Shown here one piece after another: positions 17,849 to 27,318 of a stretch of 52,448 bases of DNA. Positions within the stretch are counted from its first letter, which is position 1. Every line of letters starts with the position of its first letter. A program made the translations under genes and the position numbers. The stretch is from Lactobacillus agrestimuris (GTDB lineage: Bacteria; Bacillota; Bacilli; Lactobacillales; Lactobacillaceae), in NCBI RefSeq assembly GCF_943193025.1, contig NZ_CALPCQ010000014.1:1-52448 (forward strand), in the 5' to 3' direction. The notes under the pieces were generated by a model. It saw only the letters and a program-made list of their open reading frames with translations. It ran no database searches and had not been told where the DNA came from.

Positions 17849-18853
17849 GTGTTTGGATTAGGTTCAAAGAATATTGGTATTGACTTAGGTACAGCTAATA
17901 CCCTTGTATATATGGAAGGTAAGGGAATTGTTTTAACAGAACCTTCTGTAGTTGCTAAGAACACACAAACTGGCGAAGTTATCGCTGTGGGTTCAGAAGC
18001 AAAAGAAATGATTGGTAGAACTCCTGGTTCTATCCGTGCAATCCGTCCAATGAAAGACGGTGTTATTGCTGACTACGATACTACTGCAGCAATGCTTAAG
18101 TACTTTATGGAAAAGACTGTTGGTAATTCTAAGCCATCAGTTATGATCTGTGTTCCTTCAGGTGTTACTGAAGTTGAAAAGCGCGCAGTCATCGATGCAG
18201 CTCGTGTTGCAGGTGCTCGTGAAGCTTTTGTTATTGAAGAACCATTTGCTGCCGCAATTGGTGCAGGTCTTCCAGTTATGGAACCTACTGGTTCTATGGT
18301 TGTTGATATCGGTGGTGGTACTACTGATGTTGCCACTATTTCATTAGGTGGTATTGTTTCATCAACTTCAATTCGTCAAGCTGGTGATAAGTTCAACAAC
18401 AGCATTATTAACTACGTTCACTCTAAGTTCAATTTACTTATTGGTGAAAGAACAGCTGAAGATGTTAAGATTCAAATCGGTTCAGCATCTGTTGAAAGAT
18501 CTAAGGAAATTGAATCAATGAGCATTCGTGGTCGTGATTTAGTTACTGGATTACCAAAATCAATTGATATTGAAGCTGAAGATGTTGCAAAGGCGATTCA
18601 AGATGTTGTTCAAGATATTATTGTTGCTATTAAGGAAACTTTGGAACAAACTTCCCCAGAAATTGCTGCCGATGTAATTGATCATGGTATTGTTTTAACT
18701 GGTGGTGGCGCTCTTCTTAAGAATCTTCCAGATGTTATTTCTGAAGCAACTAAGGTTCCTGTATTTATTGCTCAAGATCCACTTGAATGTGTAGCAATTG
18801 GTACTGGTGAATCCCTTAAGAACATTGAAGTAATGCGTAGAAGTCATAAATAA
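17849..18853 (+). CDS. mreB: Rod-shape actin homologue MreB
   Basis: The 334-aa actin-fold protein has phosphate 1 GIDLGTANT at the N-terminus, phosphate 2 [10 protein letters not shown], and the adenosine motif [10 protein letters not shown]. MreB forms membrane-bound filaments that guide lateral-wall synthesis in rods. The length is full. The start is GTG 17849 with AAGGAGA 9 nt upstream, and the product begins [17 protein letters not shown] as in relatives. It is followed by a hairpin and then mreC and mreD, so the three make one unit with partial termination after mreB. Confidence 0.97.
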   Translation: MFGLGSKNIGIDLGTANTLVYMEGKGIVLTEPSVVAKNTQTGEVIAVGSEAKEMIGRTPGSIRAIRPMKDGVIADYDTTAAMLKYFMEKTVGNSKPSVMICVPSGVTEVEKRAVIDAARVAGAREAFVIEEPFAAAIGAGLPVMEPTGSMVVDIGGGTTDVATISLGGIVSSTSIRQAGDKFNNSIINYVHSKFNLLIGERTAEDVKIQIGSASVERSKEIESMSIRGRDLVTGLPKSIDIEAEDVAKAIQDVVQDIIVAIKETLEQTSPEIAADVIDHGIVLTGGGALLKNLPDVISEATKVPVFIAQDPLECVAIGTGESLKNIEVMRRSHK

Positions 18854-18860
18854 TCAATAA

Positions 18861-18881
18861 AACCGGTCGAGGCCGGTTTTT
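18861..18881 (+). terminator. Hairpin between mreB and mreC
   Basis: AACCGG TCGAGG CCGGTT plus TTT. A short 6-bp stem close to the mreC start (18900); it probably trims mreB message or gives partial termination. Confidence 0.65.
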
Positions 18882-18899
18882 CTATAGGATAAATTCCGT

Positions 18900-19754
18900 A
18901 TGAAAAAATTTTTACAAAACAAAAAATTATTAACGTCATTTATAGTCGTATTTGTCGTTTTAATCGTTTTAGGCGGAAGCGTGAGCTTACGTAATCGAAG
19001 AAATACGCCATTATTAATTCAAAGCTTGGGAAATGATATTGTAGCCGTTGGATCCAGAATTGTTGGAGGCCCAGTTAGTTTGATTTCTGGAGGTCTTAAT
19101 AATGTTAATGATCTTTTAAATGTTCAAACTGAGAATAACCATTTGAAGAGTCAAGTTACTAATCTTGGTCAAACCAAGGCCGAAAATCAGGCTTTAGAAA
19201 GTGAAAATAAGCAGTTAAAAGAAGCTTTAAAAATAAAGGATACTTTAACTGGCTATACTCCAATTAATGCATCTGTGATCTCAAGATCATCAGATACTTG
19301 GTCAGATTTATTAGTAATTAATAAAGGATCATCTGCTGGTGTTCAAAAGAATCAAGCTGTAATGTGTAATGGTGGAGTTATTGGTAGAATTATTGAGGTT
19401 AACGCCGCTTCTTCCAAAGTTGAATTAATTACTACAACTGATAAATCGGCTAACCGATTTGCTGTTGAAGCTAAGACGAGCAATGGTAAGACAGTTCATG
19501 GTATTATCACTGTTAACTCAGATAATGGTTTAGCATTTACTCAAGTTGTCGATAGCCGTAAACTTAAAAAGGGTACCAAAATCTATACCAGTGGTATGGG
19601 AGGCAATTCTCCTAAAGGCCTATTAGTTGGTACAGTTGCTGCTACTACTCGTGATTCATTTGGTTTATCTGATTTGATTAAGATTAATCCTTCAGGGGAT
19701 GTGAATGATCCTTCAGTTGTAACCGTAATTAAGAGAGAGGTGGCAAATAATTAA
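18900..19754 (+). CDS. mreC: Rod-shape determining protein MreC
   Basis: The 284-aa protein has an N-terminal membrane helix (about residues 10-28), a coiled coil (about 75-105, NNHLKSQVTNLGQ onward) and the paired beta-barrel extracellular domain with the family GVIGRIIEV and GMGGNSPKGLLVG segments. MreC links the cytoplasmic MreB filament to wall synthases outside. Length and order are standard. The SD is weak before the ATG (ATAGGATAAATT). Its stop overlaps the mreD ATG by one base (TAATG). Confidence 0.96.
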   Translation: MKKFLQNKKLLTSFIVVFVVLIVLGGSVSLRNRRNTPLLIQSLGNDIVAVGSRIVGGPVSLISGGLNNVNDLLNVQTENNHLKSQVTNLGQTKAENQALESENKQLKEALKIKDTLTGYTPINASVISRSSDTWSDLLVINKGSSAGVQKNQAVMCNGGVIGRIIEVNAASSKVELITTTDKSANRFAVEAKTSNGKTVHGIITVNSDNGLAFTQVVDSRKLKKGTKIYTSGMGGNSPKGLLVGTVAATTRDSFGLSDLIKINPSGDVNDPSVVTVIKREVANN

Positions 19755-20290
19755 TGCGCATTTTAAGGAAATGGGCGTTAGCCATCGCTTTATTTGTTGC
19801 ACTACTATTTGATGGAGTGTTAGCACAATATTTGCACCAATTCTTAACGATTGGACGATATGGTGCATCACTTACACTTCTGCCAATCGGAATTATGTTA
19901 ATTGCCTTGTTTGATGATACTAATTCCAACGAAATTTGGTTGGCCCTTGGTGCGGGAATAGTAGCCGATATTGCAACTTTAGGTATTGTCGGTGTTTACA
20001 CGGTATTCTTTCCGCTTGCATCCTGGGCTTGTCAAAAAGTAGCTCGCTTCTTACCCGAAATTTTTTGGTCTCGCTTAATTGTGGTAATCATTGGTTTGAC
20101 CATTTTGGATATATATAGTTGGTTAATTTTGACGATGGTGGGAATTATTTCTGTTCCAGTTAAAATAATGCTGATTAGTTTATTAGTAAATGCAGGTTGG
20201 TCAATCATTTTCTTCGTTGCCACGTATTGGATTTGGGGCAACTTAGCGGAAAGATATCCATTCTTGATCGATTTAAACGCTTATAGATAA
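19754..20290 (+). CDS. mreD: Rod-shape determining protein MreD
   Basis: The 178-aa integral membrane protein has about five predicted helices spread over the full length. Sequence is poorly conserved in this family; the call rests on size, topology and the mreBCD order. MreD is part of the elongasome and is thought to balance MreC in activating PBP2. The ATG overlaps the mreC stop by one base and AGAGAGG in mreC serves as ribosome site. A strong terminator follows, which closes the operon. Confidence 0.93.
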   Translation: MRILRKWALAIALFVALLFDGVLAQYLHQFLTIGRYGASLTLLPIGIMLIALFDDTNSNEIWLALGAGIVADIATLGIVGVYTVFFPLASWACQKVARFLPEIFWSRLIVVIIGLTILDIYSWLILTMVGIISVPVKIMLISLLVNAGWSIIFFVATYWIWGNLAERYPFLIDLNAYR

Positions 20291-20293
20291 AGA

Positions 20294-20328
20294 AAAGAGA
20301 CTTTAGAAATTTCTAAAGTCTCTTTTTT
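20294..20328. terminator. Bidirectional terminator after mreD
   Basis: AAGAGACTTTAGAAA and TTTCTAAAGTCTCTT form a long perfect stem with a T-run, shared with the converging 44-aa gene. Confidence 0.92.
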
Positions 20329-20336
20329 CATCCGAT

Positions 20337-20471
20337 TTAAAACTGACCAGATGACATCATTGAATTGATTACTGGAATTAAGATACCGAATAAAGTAACT
20401 AAGGCCATAAGTAAAGCCATAATAATAGTTAACTTTTGAAAGCCGGATTTCTTTTTTCTTTTACGAGCCAT
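20337..20471 (-). CDS. DUF4044 small membrane protein (44 aa)
   Basis: This short gene on the minus strand encodes 44 residues: a very basic start MARKRKKKSGFQ, one membrane helix of about 22 residues (TIIMALLMALVTLFGIL), and a short tail ending SSGQF. That matches the DUF4044 small proteins of lactobacilli, function unknown. AGGAGGAAT lies 7 nt before the ATG, and a well-formed promoter is found 30 nt further up, so it is very likely translated. Positive-inside topology places the tail outside. It lies between mreD and DUF3397, next to the division cluster, so a cell-envelope role is a fair guess only. Confidence 0.82.
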   Translation of the reverse strand: MARKRKKKSGFQKLTIIMALLMALVTLFGILIPVINSMMSSGQF

Positions 20472-20493
20472 GAATAATTCCTCCTATTAAAAT

Positions 20494-20546
20494 ATTTTAT
20501 GCTTATTAATGGTTTTTTTCAACGTGAGAAAAGGTTAGAATAAAAT
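20494..20546. promoter_or_regulatory. Divergent promoters with overlapping -35 boxes (DUF4044 leftward, DUF3397 rightward)
   Basis: Minus: TTGAAA (20522-20517), 17 bp, TAAAAT (20499-20494). Plus: TTCAAC (20518-20523), 17 bp, TAAAAT (20541-20546). The two -35 elements share 5 bp, so polymerase cannot occupy both at once. The rightward start falls near 20551, right at the GGAGG of the next gene, leaving a leader of about 12 nt. Confidence 0.65.
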
Positions 20547-20562
20547 CTATGGAGGATTTGCG

Positions 20563-20892
20563 ATGTTTTCAATTTTTATGATACCGATCATCGGATTACT
20601 ATTAGATCTACTTTTAAATAAGCTCTTTCCTAAAGCAATGTTCCGTGGTTACGATATTTTACCCTTTTTCTTTATTCCAGCATGTGGGATGATTACCCAC
20701 CATCAAAATAACCCATCTTTTCTACCATATGGCTTTTTATTCTTTTTTATTTTAGTAATAATTATGACTGTAGAGCTTGCAATAAAGAATAAGAATATCT
20801 CTTTAGGAAAAACTTTAAGACAGATTTGGAGATATTTATCAATTAGCTCCGTATTTTGGTATTTTGGCCTTTTATTTTTGATGATTATTTAA
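20563..20892 (+). CDS. DUF3397 family membrane protein
   Basis: The 109-aa protein has three or four membrane segments (about residues 2-20, 30-47, 52-71 and 90-109) and fits DUF3397, a family found just before mraZ in lactobacilli. Function unknown. GGAGGATTTG precedes the ATG with a short spacing. It has its own promoter and terminator, so despite the location it is probably not part of the dcw transcript. Its strict neighbourhood with mraZ across the genus suggests a link to wall synthesis or division, but nothing in the protein shows an activity. Confidence 0.78.
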   Translation: MFSIFMIPIIGLLLDLLLNKLFPKAMFRGYDILPFFFIPACGMITHHQNNPSFLPYGFLFFFILVIIMTVELAIKNKNISLGKTLRQIWRYLSISSVFWYFGLLFLMII

Positions 20893-20901
20893 TATATGAT
20901 T

Positions 20902-20941
20902 AAAAAGCTCTTCGATTTAAAAAATCGAAGAGCTTTTTTTT
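20902..20941 (+). terminator. Terminator after the DUF3397 gene
   Basis: AAAAAGCTCTTCGATTT pairs with AAATCGAAGAGCTTTTT, followed by further Ts. It isolates the dcw operon from upstream transcription. Confidence 0.92.
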
Positions 20942-20993
20942 ATTGATTTATAATTCAATAAAAATGCAAAAAAAAACATTTTTTTCGGACATG

Positions 20994-21023
20994 TTGTGGT
21001 AGGAAGTGGTGAAATGTGGTAAA
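20994..21023 (+). promoter_or_regulatory. MraZ operator: three 10-nt direct repeats
   Basis: TTGTGGTAGG, AAGTGGTGAA and ATGTGGTAAA follow each other with exact 10-nt phasing of the GTGG core, about 25 nt before mraZ. MraZ is known to bind tandem GTGG-containing repeats in front of its own operon and repress it. No clear -10/-35 pair is visible here, but the promoter must overlap these repeats. Confidence 0.85.
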
Positions 21024-21048
21024 TTATTAATTGGAAGGGGGCTAGACC

Positions 21049-21480
21049 ATGTTCATGGGTGAATATCATCATAATTTGGACAGTAAAGGTCGTTTGATTA
21101 TACCGGCTAAATTACGTGGCCAAATTGGTGAAAAAATGATATTCACAAGAGGAATGGAGGGCTGTATTTTCGGTTACACAATGGAAGTGTGGCATGAAAT
21201 TGAAGCCAAGTTAGCGAAACTTCCGTTGACTAAGAGAAATGTTCGCAGTTTTATGCGATTATTTTACTCTGGTGCGATGGAAAGCGAGTTCGACAAGCAA
21301 GGGCGTGTCAATCTGACCACTACATTAAAAAAGCATGCCGAGCTTAAGAAAGAATGTGTTATTGTAGGTGTTTCTAACCGAATTGAAATCTGGTCAAGTG
21401 AGCGCTGGGAAGAATTCTCAGAAGCTGCTAACCAAAACTACGATGATATCGCAGAAGATTTGGACGACATTGAACTATAA
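21049..21480 (+). CDS. mraZ: Transcriptional regulator MraZ
   Basis: The 143-aa protein has two MraZ/AbrB-like half domains: MGEYHHNLDSKGRLIIPAKL (residues 2-21) and SGAMESEFDKQGRVNLTTTL (about 72-91), each with the D-x-x-G-R DNA-contacting motif. MraZ forms a ring-shaped oligomer and represses the dcw operon by binding tandem repeats, and three such repeats lie directly upstream. It is the first gene of the cluster and GGAAGGGGG is its ribosome site. rsmH follows after 3 nt. Confidence 0.97.
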   Translation: MFMGEYHHNLDSKGRLIIPAKLRGQIGEKMIFTRGMEGCIFGYTMEVWHEIEAKLAKLPLTKRNVRSFMRLFYSGAMESEFDKQGRVNLTTTLKKHAELKKECVIVGVSNRIEIWSSERWEEFSEAANQNYDDIAEDLDDIEL

Positions 21481-21483
21481 ATT

Positions 21484-22431
21484 ATGGAATTCAAACACAC
21501 CAGTGTACTCTTACACGAAACTATAGATAATTTAAAACCTAAAGATGGTGGTCTTTATGTAGATGCTACGTTCGGCGGTGGAGGCCATGCGAAGTATTTG
21601 CTCAGTAAGATTAACTCAGGAACATTAATAGGTTTTGACCAAGATGAATATGCAATAAAGGCAGCAGAGTTAAACTTTGCTGATTTATTGAGAGATGATA
21701 GTAGCCCAAGGCTAAAGCTAGTACATGATAATTTTAGTCATTTGGAAAGTAACTTGGTTAAGCTAGGTTACTCAGATGGCATAGATGGCATTTACTATGA
21801 TTTAGGGGTCTCATCTCCTCAGTTTGATCAAGCTGACCGCGGATTTTCCTATCGATATGATGCAAGGCTTGATATGAGAATGGATCAAAGTCAATCTCTT
21901 GATGCTTATGAGTTAGTTAACACTTTGGATCAAAAAGATCTAGCAAATATTTTGTATAAGTTTGGTGATGAAAAATATTCTCGCCAAATTGCCAGAAAAA
22001 TCGTTGAAAAGCGTAAGGTTAAGCCAATTGAAACTACTTTTGAATTAGTAGATATCATAAAAGAAGCGATACCTGCGTTTGCACGTAGAACCGGAGGTCA
22101 TCCCGCGAAAAAAAGCTTCCAGGCTTTGCGGGTGGCAGTTAACCACGAATTAGAAGTCCTACAAGAATCCCTTGAAGAGGCGATAAAAGCTCTGCGCCCC
22201 GGAGGACGGATAAGTGTGATTACATTCCAATCTGATGAAGACAAGATAGTAAAAAAGATTTTTAAAAAATATTCTGAAGTCGAAGTTCCAAGAGGGATGC
22301 CGATAATTCCTGATGATTTGAAACCGACACTTCGTTTGGTAAATCGCAAACCGATTACAGCTTCTACAACAGAATTAGAAGACAACAACCGCTCACACAG
22401 TGCGAAGTTACGGGTTGCAGAAAAGATATAA
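21484..22431 (+). CDS. rsmH: 16S rRNA (cytosine-N4-1402) methyltransferase RsmH (MraW)
   Basis: The 315-aa S-adenosylmethionine-dependent enzyme methylates N4 of C1402 in the ribosomal decoding site. The SAM loop is DATFGGGGHAKYLL (about residues 27-40). LGVSSPQFDQADRGFSY and HPAKKSFQALRVAVN are strong family signatures. Length is standard. It starts 3 nt after mraZ with only a weak ribosome site (GGACGA inside mraZ), so coupling is likely. ftsL follows after 9 nt. Confidence 0.97.
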   Translation: MEFKHTSVLLHETIDNLKPKDGGLYVDATFGGGGHAKYLLSKINSGTLIGFDQDEYAIKAAELNFADLLRDDSSPRLKLVHDNFSHLESNLVKLGYSDGIDGIYYDLGVSSPQFDQADRGFSYRYDARLDMRMDQSQSLDAYELVNTLDQKDLANILYKFGDEKYSRQIARKIVEKRKVKPIETTFELVDIIKEAIPAFARRTGGHPAKKSFQALRVAVNHELEVLQESLEEAIKALRPGGRISVITFQSDEDKIVKKIFKKYSEVEVPRGMPIIPDDLKPTLRLVNRKPITASTTELEDNNRSHSAKLRVAEKI

Positions 22432-22440
22432 AGAGGAAAG

Positions 22441-22806
22441 ATGATGGCTGATAGTTCTGCAAGAAGAATAGAATTTGAACCCAACGAACAAGTAAATGTT
22501 GGAAACAAACGACGAATTGTTCTTAATCCACGTCAAGTTCGTTGGACGTTCTTTGAAAAAACGTTAATTGTTATTGGAAGTATAGTTACCTTGGGAATGA
22601 TGATTTTCCTTGTTTCTTCTAGTATCTCTGTAACCTCAGCACAACATAAGCTTTCTGAAGTTCAACAGAGAATTACTAAAGTAGAAAATAGCAACGCTGA
22701 TTTAAGTCAACAGATTGGTAAACTTTCATCAAGTGCTCGATTGAATGAGATAGCACGTGCTAAAGGTCTAACTTTGAATGAAAAAAATATTAGGACAATT
22801 CGTTAA
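22441..22806 (+). CDS. ftsL: Cell division protein FtsL
   Basis: The 121-aa bitopic protein has a cytoplasmic N-terminus, one membrane helix (about residues 42-62) and an extracellular leucine-zipper-like coiled coil (about 68-105). FtsL sequence is poorly conserved, so the call rests on topology, size and place between rsmH and the division PBP. It forms a complex with DivIC/FtsB and DivIB that activates the septal synthase. Two ATGs stand in tandem (22441, 22444) behind AAAGAGGAAAG; either may be used. The stop overlaps the next ATG by one base. Confidence 0.93.
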   Translation: MMADSSARRIEFEPNEQVNVGNKRRIVLNPRQVRWTFFEKTLIVIGSIVTLGMMIFLVSSSISVTSAQHKLSEVQQRITKVENSNADLSQQIGKLSSSARLNEIARAKGLTLNEKNIRTIR

Positions 22807-24971
22807 TGAAAAAGAAAAATAGTAATTTAAAATTACAAAAAACCAAAGCCCACGGCTACCGCTTTACGGTGGGGAGAGTTCTCCAAATGGCCGTGGCTTT
22901 GGTTTTTCTTGTATTTATGGGTAGATTTTTATATATCGGGATTTCTAAAACAGTTGATGGAGAAAACTTATCCGCTCGGACCAAACAACTGTATCAAAGA
23001 AATGAAGTATTGAAGGCAACGCGAGGAAGTATATATGATAGCAATGGCTTATCCCTTGCTGAAGATTCGCATTTGTATACTGTATACGCAATTTTAGATA
23101 AGTCTTCAATTAATTCTGATAATAAGCCTGAATATGTTGTAAATAAAGATAAGACTGCTAGAGAATTAGCAACAGTACTTCCGATTTCTGAAGATAAGAT
23201 TTTGGAATATTTAAATCCAAAACATAAGGCCTTTCAGGTTCAATTTGGAACAGCCGGAAGTAATTTGACTAAAGAACAAAAAACAAAAATTGAGTCAATG
23301 AAGTTACCTGGGATTAAATTTATTGAAACGCCTTCAAGATTATATCCAAATGGTGTATTTGCATCTCATATTGTTGGTTTAGCTCAACCAGTCTACAATA
23401 AAAATTCGTCCTCACCTAATTTAGTTGGAACAATGGGACTTGAAGCTTGGTATAACAATATCTTATCTGGTAAAGATGGATATAGGATTTCATCTGTTGA
23501 TGCTTCTGAAAATCAATTACCAAATAAGTCTCAAACATATAAACCCGCTAAAAACGGAGATAATTTATATTTAACAATTGATTCGCAATTACAAACTTTC
23601 TTAGAAGAACGCCTTTCAGATGTTCAAAAGAAATATAATCCTGTAAGTCTGACGGCAGTTGTTGAAGATATGAAGACCGGAAAAATTTTAGCAGCTTCAC
23701 AGCGTCCAACTTTTAATCCGCAAACAAAGAAGGGGTTAACGAACGCTTATCGGGATATTTTAGTTCAAGATAATTATGAAGCTGGTTCTGTTTTTAAAGT
23801 TTTAACTTTAGCTGCAGCGGAAAATAGTGGTAATTATAATCCAAATGAATATTACCGCTCTGGTTCTGTTAATGTTGGTGGTGCGACTATTAATGACTGG
23901 AACAAATCCGGATGGGGAACTATCCCAATGTCACAAGCCTTTGCACGTTCAAGTAATACCGGTTTTGTTCACTTAGAACAAAAGATGGGTGCAAAAACTT
24001 GGAAGAAGTATCTCAAGCGTTTCAGAATTGGACAAAAAACTGGAGTAACTTTACCTGGTGAACAACCTGGTTTGGTATCATTTAATACTTCAACCGATCA
24101 GGCGGTAACTAGTTTTGGTCAGGGTGTTAGTGTTAACGTAATGCAAATGATGCAGGCCTTTAGTTCATTAGGTAATAATGGCCAAATGGTTAAACCACAA
24201 TTTGTTGATAAGATTACTAATTCAGAAGGCAAAACTATTAAACCATATAAGGTGGAAAAAGTTGGTGCTCCAGTTTATACAGAAAAAACTCGCAAAGTGA
24301 TCATTGATAATATGAAGCGAGTATTAAATAAGCAAATTGGAACTGGGTATGCTTACCATATGAATGGCAAAGATATCGCTGTTAAAACAGGTACAGCTCA
24401 AATTGCTAATCCTAAAGGTGGCGGCTATATGAAAGGTGACAGTAATTATATTTTCTCAGTAGTTGGAGTTACTCCAACTAAGAATCCACGTTACTGCATT
24501 TACTTGACAATGAAGCAGCCACGTAACATGACACAGCCAGCAGAATCAATTTTAGCCTCTATTTTTAAGCCAATGATGAATAGAATCATTGTTATGTCGA
24601 AGAATCAACATGTAGATTCCTCAATCACTAAGATACCGGATGTTAAGGGCAAGAGTTCATCTGAAGCCAAATCTGCTATTAATAAAGCAGGATTTGAACC
24701 TTTCCAATTAGGAACCGGTGACAAGGTGACTGCTCAGGGTATTAGCGCAGGTGAAAGGCTTGAAATTGGTAGTAAGGTATTCTTCTTAACTTCTGGCAAA
24801 ATTAAATGTCCTGATATGACTGGTTGGGATCTAGAAGATCTGCATCAGTTTGAGAATTTGACAGGAGCAAAAATTACTATTTCTGGTACTGGAAAAGTTA
24901 AGAATCAAGACATTAAAGTTGGTACAATTATAAATACGGGTAAAAAAATAAAAGTAACTTTAAAGGAGTAA
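22806..24971 (+). CDS. pbp2B: Division transpeptidase PBP2B with two PASTA domains
   Basis: The 721-aa class B penicillin-binding protein has an N-terminal anchor (about residues 23-46), a dimerisation domain with [11 protein letters not shown], and the transpeptidase domain with SxxK GSVFK (S at about 328), SSN (about 382) and KTGT (about 527). Two C-terminal PASTA repeats cover about residues 605-721 ([20 protein letters not shown] and [12 protein letters not shown]). It crosslinks septal peptidoglycan with FtsW. The ATG overlaps ftsL (TAATG). Codons 11-34 hold an 18-bp near-perfect inverted repeat with a T-rich 3' arm (22838-22907), unusual in a coding region. Confidence 0.96.
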   Translation: MKKKNSNLKLQKTKAHGYRFTVGRVLQMAVALVFLVFMGRFLYIGISKTVDGENLSARTKQLYQRNEVLKATRGSIYDSNGLSLAEDSHLYTVYAILDKSSINSDNKPEYVVNKDKTARELATVLPISEDKILEYLNPKHKAFQVQFGTAGSNLTKEQKTKIESMKLPGIKFIETPSRLYPNGVFASHIVGLAQPVYNKNSSSPNLVGTMGLEAWYNNILSGKDGYRISSVDASENQLPNKSQTYKPAKNGDNLYLTIDSQLQTFLEERLSDVQKKYNPVSLTAVVEDMKTGKILAASQRPTFNPQTKKGLTNAYRDILVQDNYEAGSVFKVLTLAAAENSGNYNPNEYYRSGSVNVGGATINDWNKSGWGTIPMSQAFARSSNTGFVHLEQKMGAKTWKKYLKRFRIGQKTGVTLPGEQPGLVSFNTSTDQAVTSFGQGVSVNVMQMMQAFSSLGNNGQMVKPQFVDKITNSEGKTIKPYKVEKVGAPVYTEKTRKVIIDNMKRVLNKQIGTGYAYHMNGKDIAVKTGTAQIANPKGGGYMKGDSNYIFSVVGVTPTKNPRYCIYLTMKQPRNMTQPAESILASIFKPMMNRIIVMSKNQHVDSSITKIPDVKGKSSSEAKSAINKAGFEPFQLGTGDKVTAQGISAGERLEIGSKVFFLTSGKIKCPDMTGWDLEDLHQFENLTGAKITISGTGKVKNQDIKVGTIINTGKKIKVTLKE

Positions 24972-24975
24972 AAAT

Positions 24976-25935
24976 ATGCTAGTAAGCATTATTGCATTAG
25001 TTAGTTCGCTTGCAATAACAGCGATCTTTGTTCCCTGGTTGATTATCTTTATGAGATCACATCACGAAGGACAAGAAATTAGAGATGAAGGACCTAAGTG
25101 GCATCAAAAGAAGTCAGGTACACCTACAATGGGTGGGACGATCTTCGTTTTAGCCGCAGTCATTTCTACACTCTGGGTATCAATCTGGCAAGGTGAATTA
25201 AATAAGACCATTTGGATTTTAATTATTTCACTTCTTGGATATGGAATTATTGGTTTCTTGGATGATGGTTTGAAGCTTTTCTTCAAGCGTAATTTAGGTT
25301 TACGCGCATGGCAAAAATTAGTTTTACAAATTTTAATTGCCTTTTTAATCGTTTGGATTGCTGCTTCAGATCACTTTAGCTTAAGCTTGTATATTCCATT
25401 TGCTGGTGTTGTAAATAGTGCAGCTTTGTTCATTATTTTTGTTATCTTCTGGCTAGTTGGATTTTCTAATGCAGTTAACCTTTCAGATGGACTTGATGGA
25501 CTTGCTACAGGTTTATCAATCGTTGCTTATGGAACATATGCATATCTTGCATATGTACAAAATAACTTAAGTGTATTGATTTTTTGTATGAGTGTCATCG
25601 GCGGTTTGATTGCCTTTCTAATCTATAATCATAAACCTGCTAAAATTTTTATGGGAGATGCGGGTTCACTTGCATTAGGTGGAGGATTGGCAGTAGTAAG
25701 TATCTTGTTAAATCGTCCATGGTCATTACTTTTAATTGGTATTGTCTTTGTTTGTGAAACTGCTAGTGTAATCATGCAGGTAATATCATTCAAGACGACT
25801 GGAAGAAGAATCTTTAAGATGACTCCAATTCACCACCACTTTGAAATGCTAGGATGGTCAGAATGGAAAGTTGATATAGTGTTCTGGTTAGTAGGTTTAG
25901 TAGGAAGCATTTTGTATATTTGTATTTGGGGATAA
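24976..25935 (+). CDS. mraY: Phospho-N-acetylmuramoyl-pentapeptide transferase MraY
   Basis: The 319-aa polytopic membrane enzyme moves phospho-MurNAc-pentapeptide from UDP to undecaprenyl phosphate, forming lipid I. About ten membrane helices are present. Family motifs are [13 protein letters not shown] (about residues 45-57), FLDDGLKLF, the catalytic region [25 protein letters not shown] and the histidine patch [18 protein letters not shown] precedes the ATG, 4 nt after pbp2B. murD follows after 2 nt from its real start. Confidence 0.98.
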   Translation: MLVSIIALVSSLAITAIFVPWLIIFMRSHHEGQEIRDEGPKWHQKKSGTPTMGGTIFVLAAVISTLWVSIWQGELNKTIWILIISLLGYGIIGFLDDGLKLFFKRNLGLRAWQKLVLQILIAFLIVWIAASDHFSLSLYIPFAGVVNSAALFIIFVIFWLVGFSNAVNLSDGLDGLATGLSIVAYGTYAYLAYVQNNLSVLIFCMSVIGGLIAFLIYNHKPAKIFMGDAGSLALGGGLAVVSILLNRPWSLLLIGIVFVCETASVIMQVISFKTTGRRIFKMTPIHHHFEMLGWSEWKVDIVFWLVGLVGSILYICIWG

Positions 25936-25937
25936 AA

Positions 25938-27317
25938 ATGAAAGAAATTGATACTTATAGAAACAAAAATGTATTAGTTTTAGGTTTAGGAAAAAGCGGA
26001 TTTGCAGTAAGTGAATTATTGTTAAAACTTGGTGCAAAGTTAACTTTGAATGATAAAGCTGACTTAGACGAAAATCCCAAAGCTAAAGAATTAGAAGCTC
26101 AAGGCGTACGAGTTATTGGTGGATATCATCCAGTTGAAATGTTAGAAGAAGAACATTTTGATTATTTGGTAAAAAATCCAGGGATTCCATATGAGAATCC
26201 AATGGTTGCCAAAGCGGAGGAATTATCTATTCCAATTATTACTGAACCTGAAGTTGCTCTAAGCTGTTCAGAAGCACCTTACGTTTGTGTGACTGGTTCA
26301 AATGGTAAAACTACTACAGTAATGCTCACTCAACAAATTTTAGATCATCATCTTCAAAAGTCCGGTCACCATGCTTATGCAGTAGGTAATATTGGTGTGC
26401 CAATTTCTGAAGTAGTTACTAAAGCAACCAAGGATGATATTTTAGTTGTTGAAATTTCAAGTTTCCAATTACTTGGAGTAACGGATATTAAGCCTAAAGT
26501 TGCAGCCATTGTAGATATTTACAATAATGTCCACTTGGATTATCACAAGACTTTTGAAAATTATGTTGATGCAAAATTAAGAGTAACTAAGTTTCAAGAT
26601 AGTACCGATTTCTTTATTGCTAACTTTGATCAAAAAGATATTTTGGGAAAAGAAAAGGTAACTACAAAAGCTAAGACCCAAACTTTCTCAGAAAAAGATA
26701 AATCAGCCGATTACTTTATTGGCGATGAATATCTTGAATCACAAAATGAAAAGATTATAAAAATTGATGATATAAAATTACCGGGAATTCATAACTTACA
26801 AAATAGTTTAGTAGCAATCGCTATTTCAAAGATTATGGGTGCTGATAATGATGATATTAAAGCGGTTCTTACCACATTTTCTGGTGCAAAACACCGCCTA
26901 CAATATGTGATGACGCTTGATGGCAGAAAGATCTATAACGATTCAAAATCTACTAATATTGAGGCTGCGACTGTAGCTATTCCTTCATTTAAAGAACCTG
27001 AAGTATTAATTGCCGGTGGGTTAGATCGTGGATTTACTTTTGATGATTTAATTCCATTGTTTAAGAAACATGTAAAGGCCATTGTTTTATATGGTGAAAC
27101 ACGATATCTTTTAGCTGATAGTGCTAGAAAGGCTGGAATTAAAGATATAGTAATTGAGAACACTCTTCAAGAGGCAGTGCCTAAGGCATATGAATTGACT
27201 GAACCTGGCGATGTTATGCTGTTATCACCTGCATGTGCTTCATGGGATCAATTTAGAACTTTTGAAGATCGTGGTGATTATTTTGTTAAATTTGTTAAGG
27301 AATTGAAGACTAAGTAA
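25938..27317 (+). CDS. murD: UDP-N-acetylmuramoylalanine D-glutamate ligase MurD
   Basis: The 459-aa cytoplasmic Mur ligase adds D-glutamate to UDP-MurNAc-L-Ala. It has the N-terminal Rossmann domain (VLVLGLGKSGFA), the P-loop TGSNGKTTT (about residues 118-126), a central EISSFQL motif and the C-terminal LLSPACASWDQF signature specific to MurD. The ATG at 25938 is chosen since GGGGAT stands before it. A start at 25920 would add MYLGIK from the mraY end and lacks a ribosome site. murG begins one base after the stop. Confidence 0.97.
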   Translation: MKEIDTYRNKNVLVLGLGKSGFAVSELLLKLGAKLTLNDKADLDENPKAKELEAQGVRVIGGYHPVEMLEEEHFDYLVKNPGIPYENPMVAKAEELSIPIITEPEVALSCSEAPYVCVTGSNGKTTTVMLTQQILDHHLQKSGHHAYAVGNIGVPISEVVTKATKDDILVVEISSFQLLGVTDIKPKVAAIVDIYNNVHLDYHKTFENYVDAKLRVTKFQDSTDFFIANFDQKDILGKEKVTTKAKTQTFSEKDKSADYFIGDEYLESQNEKIIKIDDIKLPGIHNLQNSLVAIAISKIMGADNDDIKAVLTTFSGAKHRLQYVMTLDGRKIYNDSKSTNIEAATVAIPSFKEPEVLIAGGLDRGFTFDDLIPLFKKHVKAIVLYGETRYLLADSARKAGIKDIVIENTLQEAVPKAYELTEPGDVMLLSPACASWDQFRTFEDRGDYFVKFVKELKTK

Positions 27318-27318
27318 G

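Noticed and set aside
22098-22508. 136-codon open frame antisense to rsmH/ftsL
   Set aside because: Spans the rsmH-ftsL junction without a ribosome site; composition is that of a reverse shadow.
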